From Sphingomonas sp. (GTDB taxonomy: Bacteria > Pseudomonadota > Alphaproteobacteria > Sphingomonadales > Sphingomonadaceae), in the NCBI RefSeq assembly GCF_013812825.1, contig NZ_JACCSU010000027.1, forward strand, positions 1-64,000: 64,000 nucleotides of DNA, read 5' to 3'. The notes below the pieces were generated by a model. That model worked only from the letters and a program-made list of their open reading frames with translations. It had not been told where the DNA came from and searched no databases. Shown here one piece after another: positions 52,016 through 59,750 of the stretch. Positions within the stretch are counted from its first letter, which is position 1. The number at the start of each line of letters is the position of its first letter. The translations under genes and the position numbers were made by a program.

Positions 52016-52837
52016 TTAGTCCTTGGGCGTCCAGAAGACGTGCGTGATCCTCTTTTGGCCTGGAGCGAGCACCTTCTCGAAGGTGTCCGGCCGGCCATGC
52101 GCGTCGTGATCGATCGCTCGTCCCCACTCGGATGGGCTCAGCCCGGGTGACTCCGAATTGATCCGCTGTGCTGCCGGCTTGCCCACTTCGCGGGCGCCAA
52201 AATCCGTCGCCGTCGCGGACGTGCTGTCGGCGTGGTTATAAATCGCGTCGATCTGGTCATAGTCGTGCCGGTTCGTCGACACGTTGCTGGGTCCGTAATC
52301 GAAGTCGTTGTACACTCCGCCTTCGGGCGCGCTCGTATAATCCATGCAGGTGCCGAGGTTGTAGTTGCTGAAATTCTCATCCTGATGGTCGAGACCGAAA
52401 TCGTGCGCGATCTCCTGGCAGGCGACGAGCCTTCGCCACGCGGGCGTGTTGTACCTGGTCATGCTGAAATAGGTGTCGTTGAGCTGCGTCGTCCCCTGGA
52501 CGATGTGCCCGCCCGAAATCCAGATCGTGGCGATTCCGAGCCAGCCTCGCTGACCGTAAGCGTCGTTGCAAACGAGGATTTCACCGGGGATCGGGCTGCA
52601 GCGCTTGAGGTTGACGCCCGTCACGTCCTGCTGCGTGAACGACAGTTTGCGCGATTTCTCCCAATCGGCGATCCCCAGGTTCAGAGGCGTTCGCCATTCC
52701 GACGTGATGGCCTGGTTGACCGTCAATTCGACGGTGCCGTCGCTTGCCCAGTGATAGCCGCCCCAGCTGTGGTCGGCGCTTGCCGGCCCGGCGGCGAGAA
52801 CCGTCGATGCAACCAACATTTTGGCGAACGTTTTCAT
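52016..52837 (-). CDS. Secreted matrixin-like protein with altered zinc-binding motif
   Basis: A 273-aa exported protein (signal peptide 1-21, ending GPASA). Residues 139-151 read ACQEIAHDFGLDH: this matches the metzincin motif HExxHxxGxxH except that the first histidine is Q141; E142, H145 and H151 are kept. Cysteines C80, C90, C140 and the later GTCMDYTSAPEGG with the Met-turn-like CMDY support a matrixin-type fold. With one histidine missing it may bind zinc differently or be non-catalytic, although actinobacterial relatives carry the same QE..H form. Confidence 0.75.
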   Translation of the reverse strand: MKTFAKMLVASTVLAAGPASADHSWGGYHWASDGTVELTVNQAITSEWRTPLNLGIADWEKSRKLSFTQQDVTGVNLKRCSPIPGEILVCNDAYGQRGWLGIATIWISGGHIVQGTTQLNDTYFSMTRYNTPAWRRLVACQEIAHDFGLDHQDENFSNYNLGTCMDYTSAPEGGVYNDFDYGPSNVSTNRHDYDQIDAIYNHADSTSATATDFGAREVGKPAAQRINSESPGLSPSEWGRAIDHDAHGRPDTFEKVLAPGQKRITHVFWTPKD

Positions 52838-52926
52838 CGGGCTTTCCCCTCATCAGGCATGCAGGATGTTGGCAGACAACTCCTTTCCCGCAGGCGAGTC
52901 AATCAGGGCGACGCCAGGCAATTTGG

Positions 52927-54432
52927 TCAAGTGGCCCGGCTCGAAACGGCCGAGTGTCCGCTTTCCACCCAAACGAGACATTCAGGAACGTTCCAAGGGG
53001 AGCCGTTCGCGAGTGCGGCTGCTCTTGCGAGCAATGCCTGCCGCTCCTTGGGTCCGATCCAGCGGCCGGCAAATACCACCGCGTGGATCTTGTCCACGTT
53101 CGCAATGCTTTCGAGCGGGTTGGCATCGAGCAGGACAATGTCAGCAGGTGAGCCGGCGGTGAGGGCTGCGGTCGCCTCGACACCTGGTACATAGTGGGAC
53201 ACGTAGCGAGCTGGGTTCACGGTGGCGGCGGCCAGAGCCGCTCTGACGGGTATCCCTGCCGCTACTAACGCCAGCATCTCATCATGAACGGATGGGCCCG
53301 GGGCAACAAAGGTTGAGCCGGGGCTGCCGGTGTCACTACCCGTCATCAGCGGCACCCCGGCGTCATGAAGGTCCTTCAAATTCTTGAATAGTGCGGCTTC
53401 TACGCCTGGCTGGGCCGGTGCAGAGGCCACTGGTCCCGGCAGAGCCACAGTCTTGGCCCCACCGCGAGCCCATGTGGCTCTTGACGCTATCCGCAGAGGA
53501 AACCGCCGCTGGGCGTGAATCATGCCCGAATAATTTGTCGCAATGGAAGTCTTGAGCCGCCCGAGCGTGCGCAGCGTTTCTGCATAATATCGTTCGTCCA
53601 GCGTGCTCCTCAGCGTCGCAAAGAAGTTGTAGGCCCGCTCCGGATCACCGCCGATCTCGGCCCTAACTTGCGGGTCTCTGGAAAAGGCCAAGTAGCGGGC
53701 TCTGTTTGTCGAGGTGCTCCGATAAAGATCAACCAGATGGTCGATACTGCTCATGCCTGCGAGAGCAGCTTCCGCCCAACCTGAAACGATCCATCCGCTG
53801 ACACCCATTCCAAGGCGGCGAGCCGCATCCACAACCGTTCGGCCCCACTTTTCGAAGGGAAAGCCGGAAGTGACGCGCACGTAGTTCGCTCCGGCCGCTG
53901 CAAGATCCACGACGGCGGAGCGAGCGTCTGCCTCGTTCGACACAGGCAATTGGTTCGGCCGAACGGGAACCACACCCGGCACCGCAAGTGTTTTCCCGCT
54001 CCAGACGAGACGGGGCGCCAGGATCTCGCCGCGTTCCACCTTGCGAACGAGAGCTGCCGTTTCCGCCAAAGGTCCGTCTGATCCTCTGTCGCGGGTGCCA
54101 ACAACACCGTTTGCAAGCATCAACTCGAAGGCGCCGGGCCAAGAACTGTTACGAGCATTGAAAACCTCGGAGCCCATGTCCCAGAACCCCGGCGTTGCAT
54201 ACCGACCGGCGCCATCGATGCGCCGGAAGCCTCTCGGCACCCTCAGGCGTGCGTTGCTGCCCACCGCAGTGATGTGCCCGTCGATTATCAAGATGGTCTG
54301 CTGAGGCAGCGTCTCACCTCGCTCAACATCAACGATGGTGACGTTCGTCAGCGCGAAGTCTTCGTGAGCCGGGACAGACGCGCCAGCACTCGACCCGGCG
54401 AGGAACAGAAGCAGTGATAGCAGGCGGATCAT
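52927..54432 (-). CDS. Amidohydrolase-family protein lacking the HxH metal motif
   Basis: A 501-aa exported protein (signal peptide about 1-18) of the imidazolonepropionase-like amidohydrolase superfamily. It has the N-terminal beta sandwich (FALTNVTIVDVERGETLPQQ), the barrel, and a late aspartate in MTGSDTGSPGS. The usual PGLWDxHxH is replaced by PGFWDMGSEV at 81-90, so two metal ligands are gone; another histidine is in SSIDHLVDLY. The last 20 residues (from NVPECLVWVESGHSAV) are encoded by a repeat copy that has replaced the original end of the gene. Activity is therefore in doubt. Confidence 0.85.
   Translation of the reverse strand: MIRLLSLLLFLAGSSAGASVPAHEDFALTNVTIVDVERGETLPQQTILIIDGHITAVGSNARLRVPRGFRRIDGAGRYATPGFWDMGSEVFNARNSSWPGAFELMLANGVVGTRDRGSDGPLAETAALVRKVERGEILAPRLVWSGKTLAVPGVVPVRPNQLPVSNEADARSAVVDLAAAGANYVRVTSGFPFEKWGRTVVDAARRLGMGVSGWIVSGWAEAALAGMSSIDHLVDLYRSTSTNRARYLAFSRDPQVRAEIGGDPERAYNFFATLRSTLDERYYAETLRTLGRLKTSIATNYSGMIHAQRRFPLRIASRATWARGGAKTVALPGPVASAPAQPGVEAALFKNLKDLHDAGVPLMTGSDTGSPGSTFVAPGPSVHDEMLALVAAGIPVRAALAAATVNPARYVSHYVPGVEATAALTAGSPADIVLLDANPLESIANVDKIHAVVFAGRWIGPKERQALLARAAALANGSPWNVPECLVWVESGHSAVSSRAT
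52953..52983. repeat. Palindromic repeat, copy 6, inside the amidohydrolase gene
   Basis: GTGTCCGCTTTCCACC followed by CAAACGAGACATT. Unlike the other copies this one lies within a reading frame: it encodes part of the last 20 residues of the amidohydrolase, whose stop at 52927 lies just beyond it. Confidence 0.75.
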
Positions 54433-54510
54433 CAATACGTCCCCGACAAAGCTGCATGGCCTTACCTGCTGTTCGTAACGCATCTCTAGTGAGTTCGGTG
54501 CGGTAGGTGC

Positions 54511-54537
54511 GAATGTCCGCTTTCCACCCAAAGCCCA
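54511..54537. repeat. Palindromic intergenic repeat, copy 7
   Basis: GAATGTCCGCTTTCC followed by ACCCAAAGCCCA. The right arm is diverged. It lies about 80 bp upstream of the amidohydrolase start codon and about 90 bp beyond the gcrA stop, in a 194-bp gap that shows nothing else. Confidence 0.65.
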
Positions 54538-54626
54538 CAGGTCGGACGGCGCGTGGCTGAGGCCGAGCCGCCGTGCGGCTGTCGCTCTCTCTTCGCGTTG
54601 CTCCCGCGTTGCTGCGCTCGGGCGCT

Positions 54627-55271
54627 TTAGCGGACTCGGGGCCCGCCGAACGGGAGCGGCGGCGGCGGGCGGCGGTCGCGGCGTGGAAGCTGCGCCTGGT
54701 AGGCGACCCCGCAATGCTCGACGCAATAGGGGAAGCCCGGGTTCGCTGGCTGCCCACAGAAATGGAAGTCGGGCTCGCCGGGGTGACCCAGCGGCCACTT
54801 GCAGATCCGGTCGTTGAGATCGAGCAGGCTGGTCTTGTCGGCGACCTGGGCGCTCGGCTTGGCCGGGACCAGCCGGCGCGGCGGGGCTGGCGGGATCGGC
54901 GCCTGGGTGTCGCCCGGGCCCTGACGAACGAAGCCGCCCGGCCCGATCGAACGATATTGGATGCCGTCGGGATGGACCCGCTGCGGCGTCCGCCCGGGAC
55001 GCGCGGCGTCGCCCTCGTCCGCGGTGGCCGGGACCTGGCGCCGGGCGGACGTTTCCGCCCGCGCCTGCTTGGCGGCGGGAGCGGGAGCTTTCTTCTCCTT
55101 TTCCTCACCGGGCTTGACCGGCGACGGGCGAGCGTCGAGCCCGAGGCGGTGGGCCTTGCCGATCACCGCGTTTCGGCTGACTCCGCCAAGCTCGTCGGCG
55201 ATCTGGCTGGCGGTCGCTCCGTCGGCCCACATTTTCTTGAGCCGCTCGATGCGCTCGTCGGTCCAGGACAT
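54627..55271 (-). CDS. gcrA: Cell-cycle regulator GcrA
   Basis: GcrA is an alphaproteobacterial transcription factor that works with sigma-70 at promoters bearing the methylated GANTC sites made by CcrM. The 214-aa protein has the N-terminal helix-turn-helix MSWTDERIERLKKMWADGAT, then ASQIADELGGVSRNAVIGKA. A proline/alanine-rich linker (about 50-135) is followed by the C-terminal zinc-like region ICKWPLGHPGEPDFHFCGQP with PYCVEHCGVAYQ. The ATG at 55271 gives the classic start MSWTDERI. Confidence 0.96.
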   Translation of the reverse strand: MSWTDERIERLKKMWADGATASQIADELGGVSRNAVIGKAHRLGLDARPSPVKPGEEKEKKAPAPAAKQARAETSARRQVPATADEGDAARPGRTPQRVHPDGIQYRSIGPGGFVRQGPGDTQAPIPPAPPRRLVPAKPSAQVADKTSLLDLNDRICKWPLGHPGEPDFHFCGQPANPGFPYCVEHCGVAYQAQLPRRDRRPPPPLPFGGPRVR

Positions 55272-55422
55272 AGAAATCAATACTCCAGTGCGGTCGAACG
55301 CCTCAGCTTGCGGCGGGTGTCGTCAGCCGATAGGCCAGCGACCGGTGAACGGCCAACCCCCCAAAGCCCGGGCGCAAAGCGATCAACCTCCGCTGTGGCT
55401 TCGCAACGAGCCCGGAGCGCCG

Positions 55423-56202
55423 GTGTTGAGCGGAGTCAACTGGGTCGGCCTCAAGACCCTCTATATCAAGGAGGTGCGCCGCTTCTTCAAGGTGCAGATG
55501 CAGACCGTGTGGGCGCCCGCGGTCACGACCCTGCTCTACCTAGTCATCTTCACCGTCGCTTTGGGCCGGGGCGGACGCACCGTCCTGGGCGTCGATTTCG
55601 CCGATTTCCTCGCGCCCGGCCTGATCGTCATGGCAATGCTCCAGAACGCCTTCGCAAACTCGAGCTTCTCGCTGCTGGTCGGCAAGATGCAGGGCAACAT
55701 CGTCGATTATCTGCTGCCGCCGCTGTCGGTCGGAGAGCTGATCGCCGGGCTGGTCGGAGCCGCGGTCACGCGCGCTTTCCTGGTCGGCCTGGCGGTGTGG
55801 CTGGCGATGCTTTTCTGGCCCGATGTGTCGGTGACTGTCCGAGAGCCGCTGGGGCTGCTGTGGTTTGCACTGATGGGGTCGCTGATGCTCTCCTTCCTCG
55901 GCCTCCTGACGTCGATCTGGGCCGACAAGTTCGACCACGCCGCGGTGATCGGCAATTTTGTCGTGACGCCCTTGTCGCTGCTTTCGGGCACCTTCTATTC
56001 GGTCGAGCAATTGTCGCCGACCTTCCAGGCGATCAGCCACGCCAACCCGTTCTTCTACGTGATCTCGGGCTTCCGCTACGGCTTCCTCGAGGTGACCGAT
56101 TCTCCGCTGTGGATCGGCGCCGCCGTGCTGCTCGTCATCAACACCGCGCTGTGGGGGACCTGCTACGCGCTTTTGAAAAGCGGCTGGAAAATCAAGAACT
56201 GA
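55423..56202 (+). CDS. ABC-2 type transporter permease
   Basis: A 259-aa inner-membrane permease of the ABC-2 family with six hydrophobic helices. The GTG at 55423 (LSGVNWVGLKTLYIKEVRRF) follows GGAG at 55414-55417 and matches where homologues begin; open sequence upstream is not conserved. The motif LSGTFYSVEQLSPTFQAISHANPFFY, read in parts, near 190 is typical of polysaccharide or drug exporters. No ATP-binding subunit is encoded beside it, so its partner is elsewhere. It is divergent from gcrA. Confidence 0.87.
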   Translation: MLSGVNWVGLKTLYIKEVRRFFKVQMQTVWAPAVTTLLYLVIFTVALGRGGRTVLGVDFADFLAPGLIVMAMLQNAFANSSFSLLVGKMQGNIVDYLLPPLSVGELIAGLVGAAVTRAFLVGLAVWLAMLFWPDVSVTVREPLGLLWFALMGSLMLSFLGLLTSIWADKFDHAAVIGNFVVTPLSLLSGTFYSVEQLSPTFQAISHANPFFYVISGFRYGFLEVTDSPLWIGAAVLLVINTALWGTCYALLKSGWKIKN

Positions 56203-56242
56203 AAAATTGCCCCGCTGTCGCCGGCTGTGGGGTTAATCTTGT

Positions 56243-56268
56243 TGAACGGCTGATAACGATCGCGTTCA
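56243..56268 (+). promoter_or_regulatory. 26-bp inverted repeat upstream of the first secreted paralogue
   Basis: TGAACG and CGTTCA separated by 14 bases with ATAACG in the centre. A near copy with identical geometry lies before the second paralogue (56918-56943). The distance to the ATG is nearly the same in both (63 and 62 bases). It could be the binding site of a response regulator or an ECF-type promoter (GAAC...CGTT). The regulator is not known. Confidence 0.65.
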
Positions 56269-56330
56269 GCCTCACCTCAATCGGCGAGGCGCACCTTCCC
56301 TCGCATCACCCGCTCACAAGGAGAGCCAAG

Positions 56331-56837
56331 ATGCGTCCCGTCCTGATTTCCCTTGCCGCCGCCGCTTCGGCTCTCGCTCTCGCGACCCCGGCTTCGGCCC
56401 AATATTTCCCCGTTCCGCAGGGCTACGCCTACGGCCATCAAGGCAATTATGGCCAGGTCCGTCGCCTCCAAGCCCGGATCGATCATATCCAGCGCCAGAT
56501 CCGCATCCTCGACCGCCGCAACATCCTGAGCGACCGCGAGGCGCGCCGGCTGCGCCAGGATTCGCGCGAGCTCGAGCGCCGGCTTCGGTTTGCCGCCCGC
56601 GACGGTCTGCACCCGCAGGAGCGCTACCACATCGAGCGCCGTCTCGCCCGCCTCGAGCATCGCCTGTTCCGCGACGCTCGCGACGGCAACCGCCGGGGTT
56701 ATTACGACGGCCGCCAGGGTGGCTTCGACCGCGACCGCGACGGCCGCGACGACCGCTGGGAACGCGACCGCCACGATCGCGACGACCGCCGGGATCGCGA
56801 CCGCCGGCGCGACCGCGACGATGACGACGACGACTAA
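56331..56837 (+). CDS. Secreted helical protein with Arg/Asp-rich tail (paralogue 1)
   Basis: A 168-aa exported protein: signal peptide 1-23 (ending TPASA), a Tyr/Gly-rich spacer, then a helical region (about 43-115) with repeats such as QARIDHIQRQIRILDRRNIL and SRELERRLRFAARDGLHPQE. It ends in an alternating Arg/Asp tail of about 40 residues with six terminal aspartates. AAGGAGAG (56319) precedes the ATG. It is a paralogue of the next gene. A periplasmic, envelope-stress-type role is possible; the tail could bind metal or nucleic acid, but this is a guess. Confidence 0.8.
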   Translation: MRPVLISLAAAASALALATPASAQYFPVPQGYAYGHQGNYGQVRRLQARIDHIQRQIRILDRRNILSDREARRLRQDSRELERRLRFAARDGLHPQERYHIERRLARLEHRLFRDARDGNRRGYYDGRQGGFDRDRDGRDDRWERDRHDRDDRRDRDRRRDRDDDDDD

Positions 56838-56857
56838 GCTCGTCGGCTAGTCCAAGC

Positions 56858-56891
56858 AAAAGGCGCTCCGGACGCGAGCCGGGGCGCTTTT
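56858..56891 (+). terminator. Rho-independent terminator after paralogue 1
   Basis: AAAAGGCGCTCCGG (56858-56871) pairs with CCGGGGCGCTTTT ending at 56891, closing on an ACGCGAG loop. The T run is in the plus-strand arm. It separates the two paralogous genes into separate transcripts. Confidence 0.8.
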
Positions 56892-56917
56892 GATCGCACC
56901 GGTTTTTCGCGCCGGCG

Positions 56918-56943
56918 TGAACGGTTCATAACGGCTGCGTTCA
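56918..56943 (+). promoter_or_regulatory. 26-bp inverted repeat upstream of the second secreted paralogue
   Basis: TGAACG and CGTTCA with the same 14-base spacing and central ATAACG as the element at 56243-56268. It lies 62 bases before the ATG of the second paralogue. Conservation of sequence and distance at two adjacent genes is good evidence for a functional site. Confidence 0.65.
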
Positions 56944-57004
56944 GCGTCTCCTCAACAGCGGTATGCGACAAGGGCAGCTCAGCTTGCCCACGAGGAGAAT
57001 TGAG

Positions 57005-57433
57005 ATGCGAACTGCACTTTTCACCATCGGCGCCGCAGTATCGGCTCTCGCCGTCGCGGCCCCGGCTTCGGCCCAGTATTTCCCGCCGCCCCCGCCGCCC
57101 GGCTATGCTTACGGACAGCCGCCCCACGCCTATGGCTACGGGCACCGGCCGCCCGTCTATGGCTTGGGCCATGCGCGCGCGATGAAGGCGCGGCTCGACC
57201 ACATGCAGCGCGAAATCCGCCGCCTTGCGCAGTATCGCATGATCTCGCGCAACGAATATCGCGATCTCATTCGGGACTCGCGCGACATCGAGCGCCGCCT
57301 GATCCGCAACGCCCGCGACGGCCGCGGCCTCAGCCCGCGCGAAGCCTACAACGTCGAGCGCCGGATCATCCGTCTCGAGCACAAGATCGCCCGCGACGTC
57401 CGCGACGGCCGGCAGTGGCGTTACCGCTGGTAA
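57005..57433 (+). CDS. Secreted helical protein (paralogue 2)
   Basis: A 142-aa exported protein with signal peptide 1-23 (ending APASA), a Pro/Tyr/Gly-rich spacer with YFPPPPPPGYAYGQPPHAYG, and a helical region with MKARLDHMQREIRRLAQYRM and RDIERRLIRNARDGRGLSPR that mirrors the first paralogue almost residue for residue. It lacks the Arg/Asp tail. GAGGAG (56992-56997) precedes the ATG. Function unknown. Confidence 0.82.
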   Translation: MRTALFTIGAAVSALAVAAPASAQYFPPPPPPGYAYGQPPHAYGYGHRPPVYGLGHARAMKARLDHMQREIRRLAQYRMISRNEYRDLIRDSRDIERRLIRNARDGRGLSPREAYNVERRIIRLEHKIARDVRDGRQWRYRW

Positions 57434-57470
57434 CCATCGCCGCGGCCGCCTGGCGGCACCGCTCAAGCCG

Positions 57471-57506
57471 AAAGGCGCGCCGGGCGACTGGCGCGCCTTT
57501 TTCTTT
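57471..57506 (+). terminator. Rho-independent terminator after paralogue 2
   Basis: AAAGGCGCGCC (57471-57481) pairs with GGCGCGCCTTT (57490-57500), and TTCTTT follows. It ends the second paralogue transcript before argD. Confidence 0.85.
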
Positions 57507-57583
57507 CCAGGTGCGATGGCTATAGCTCGCGCCGGGCGCCCGCGAGGCCGCTTGACGAACCGACACTGCAGGGAATGCTTCGC

Positions 57584-58774
57584 ATGGCCATCACTCCGCT
57601 CATGCCCGTCTATCCGCGCTCGCCCGTGCGGCCGGTTCGCGGCGAGGGCGTCTATCTCTATGGCGAGCAGGGTGAAAAATATCTCGATTTCGCCTCCGGA
57701 ATCGCGGTCAATCTGCTCGGCCACGGCCACCCGCATCTGACCACGGCGATCCAGGAGCAGGCGGCGACCTTGATCCACGTGTCCAACCTCTATGGAAGCC
57801 CGCAGGGCGAGGCGCTGGCCAAGCGCCTCACGGACCTGACCTTCGCCGACACGGTGTTCTTCACCAATTCGGGAGCCGAGGCGGTTGAGTGCTCGATCAA
57901 GACCGCGCGCCGCTACCATCACTCCAAGGGCAACCCGCACAAGCATGAGCTGGTCACATTCTCGAACGCCTTTCACGGCCGGACGATGGCGACCATCAGC
58001 GCCACCGACCAGGTGAAGATGATCGACGGCTTCGCGCCGCTCCTGCCGGGTTTCAAGGTGGTCCCGTTCGACGACCTCGAGGCGGCGCTGGCGGCGGTCG
58101 ACGACAACACCGCCGGCTTCCTGCTCGAGCCGGTCCAGGGCGAGGGCGGGATCCGCCCGGCGAGCCACCAATTCATCAGCGGCCTTCGCGCCGCCTGCGA
58201 CGACAAGGACCTGATGCTGCTGTTCGACGAGGTCCAGTGCGGCGTCGCGCGCACCGGCACGCTCTACGCCTACGAGCAATACGGAATCGCGCCCGACATC
58301 TTAGCGACCGCCAAGGGCATCGGCGGCGGCTTTCCGCTCGGCGCCTGCCTGGCGACCGAGAAAGCCGCGAGCGGGATGGTGGTCGGCACTCATGGCTCGA
58401 CCTTCGGCGGCAACCCGCTGGCGATGGCCGCCGGCCAGGCGGTGCTCGACGTCGTCGCCAACGACGAGTTCCTTGCCCGGGTCCGCCAGACGGGCGACCG
58501 GCTGCGCTCGGCGCTCGAGCAGATGATCCCCAACCACGACCATTTGTTCGAAGGCGTCCGCGGCATGGGGCTCATGCTCGGCGTCAAGATGAAGAGCGAC
58601 AGCCGGGCATTCGTCAATTACCTGCGCACCCGCGGCCTGCTGACGGTCGCTGCGGGCGACAATGTGATGCGGGTCCTGCCGCCGCTGATCATCGAGGAGG
58701 CCCACATCCGCGAGTTCGTCGATGCGCTGTCGGCCGCCGCCGCCGATTACGAGGTCCCGGCCGCCGCCGCCTGA
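57584..58774 (+). CDS. argD: Acetylornithine/succinyldiaminopimelate-type aminotransferase
   Basis: A class-III PLP-dependent aminotransferase of arginine (and possibly lysine) synthesis. The 396-aa protein has the ArgD-type start MAITPLMPVYPRSPVRPVRG, the PLP-phosphate loop FFTNSGAEAVECSIKTAR, the catalytic lysine in LATAKGIGGGFPLGACLA and AFHGRTMATISAT. The ATG at 57584 is preferred over one at 57575. In many sphingomonads argF comes next; here hslO follows 41 bp downstream. Confidence 0.92.
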   Translation: MAITPLMPVYPRSPVRPVRGEGVYLYGEQGEKYLDFASGIAVNLLGHGHPHLTTAIQEQAATLIHVSNLYGSPQGEALAKRLTDLTFADTVFFTNSGAEAVECSIKTARRYHHSKGNPHKHELVTFSNAFHGRTMATISATDQVKMIDGFAPLLPGFKVVPFDDLEAALAAVDDNTAGFLLEPVQGEGGIRPASHQFISGLRAACDDKDLMLLFDEVQCGVARTGTLYAYEQYGIAPDILATAKGIGGGFPLGACLATEKAASGMVVGTHGSTFGGNPLAMAAGQAVLDVVANDEFLARVRQTGDRLRSALEQMIPNHDHLFEGVRGMGLMLGVKMKSDSRAFVNYLRTRGLLTVAAGDNVMRVLPPLIIEEAHIREFVDALSAAAADYEVPAAAA

Positions 58775-58815
58775 GGCGAGTTGAGCGGCTGCCGGACGCC
58801 TCCTATCTAGCCGCA

Positions 58816-59718
58816 ATGCAGACAATCGACCTTGGCACCGACGTCGCGCTCGGCGTCACCATCCCGGCGCGCAACGCCCGCGGGCGGCTAGCGCGGATCG
58901 GGCCGGTGCTCGAGGAGGTACTTGCGAAGCACAAGTACCCGCCAATCATCGAGCGGTTGCTCGCCGAGGCTTTGGTTTTGACCGCCCTGCTCGGCTCGCT
59001 GCTCAAGGACCCGACCGGCCAGACCACCCTCCAGGCGCAGACCGAGAACGGGATCGTCGACCTGCTGGTGTGCGATTATCTCGGCGGCGAGCTGCGCGGC
59101 TATGTCCGGCATGACGCCGGGCGGCTGGCCGAGGCAGGCCCGCAGCCGTCGCTGTTCGCTTTGTTCGGCAAGGGCTATCTGGCGATCACCTTCGACCAGC
59201 CGGCGACCGACGAGCGCTACCAGGGCATCGTTCCGCTCGAGGGCAACAGCCTGGCCGAAGCCGCGCAAAGCTATTTCACCCAGTCCGAGCAAATCCCGAG
59301 CATCGTCCGGCTCGCCGCCGCCAAGGGCGCCGGCGGCTGGAGCGCCGGCGGCCTGCTGTTCCAGCACCTGCCGGAGGGCGAGGAAGGGCGCGATCGGCTG
59401 CACACGCGGCTCGACCACCCCGACTGGCCGCACGTCGCCATCCTCGCCGGCTCGGCCAAGCCCGACGAGCTGACCGACCCGGGCCTGCCCCTGGACGACC
59501 TCGTCTGGCGCCTGTTCCACGAGGAGGACGAAGTTCGGACCCTGGAGCCGCTCGCGCTCACTCGGGGCTGCCGTTGCAACCGTGACTATGTGCGCTCGGT
59601 GATCGCCCGGTTCCCGGCCGACGAGCGGCAGGCGATGGTCGGCGAGGACGGGCTGATCCGGGTCGATTGCGCGTTCTGCTCGCTGAGCTTCCCGATCGCG
59701 CTCGACGAAGTGACCTGA
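58816..59718 (+). CDS. hslO: Redox-regulated chaperone Hsp33
   Basis: Hsp33 is a holdase switched on by oxidation. The 300-aa protein has the N-terminal substrate domain (RIGPVLEEVLAKHKYPPIIE and GQTTLQAQTENGIVDLLVCD) and a C-terminal redox switch with four zinc-binding cysteines: RGCRCNRDYV and VDCAFCSLSF, the family pattern CxC...CxxC. The ATG at 58816 is chosen from homology; open sequence continues upstream inside argD in another frame. Confidence 0.95.
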   Translation: MQTIDLGTDVALGVTIPARNARGRLARIGPVLEEVLAKHKYPPIIERLLAEALVLTALLGSLLKDPTGQTTLQAQTENGIVDLLVCDYLGGELRGYVRHDAGRLAEAGPQPSLFALFGKGYLAITFDQPATDERYQGIVPLEGNSLAEAAQSYFTQSEQIPSIVRLAAAKGAGGWSAGGLLFQHLPEGEEGRDRLHTRLDHPDWPHVAILAGSAKPDELTDPGLPLDDLVWRLFHEEDEVRTLEPLALTRGCRCNRDYVRSVIARFPADERQAMVGEDGLIRVDCAFCSLSFPIALDEVT

Positions 59719-59750
59719 AGTCGTCGGCTCTTCCAAAAATTTACGATTCC

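Noticed and set aside
56243..56268. EcfG (general stress sigma) promoter
   Set aside because: GAAC and CGTT are present but separated by 15 bases where 16-17 are expected, and the perfect inverted symmetry fits a protein-binding dyad better. Kept as an unassigned regulatory site.
54573..56330. Long open frame on the plus strand leading into paralogue 1
   Set aside because: It crosses gcrA antisense and the ABC permease in another frame; only the part from ATG 56331 has a signal peptide and ribosome-binding site.
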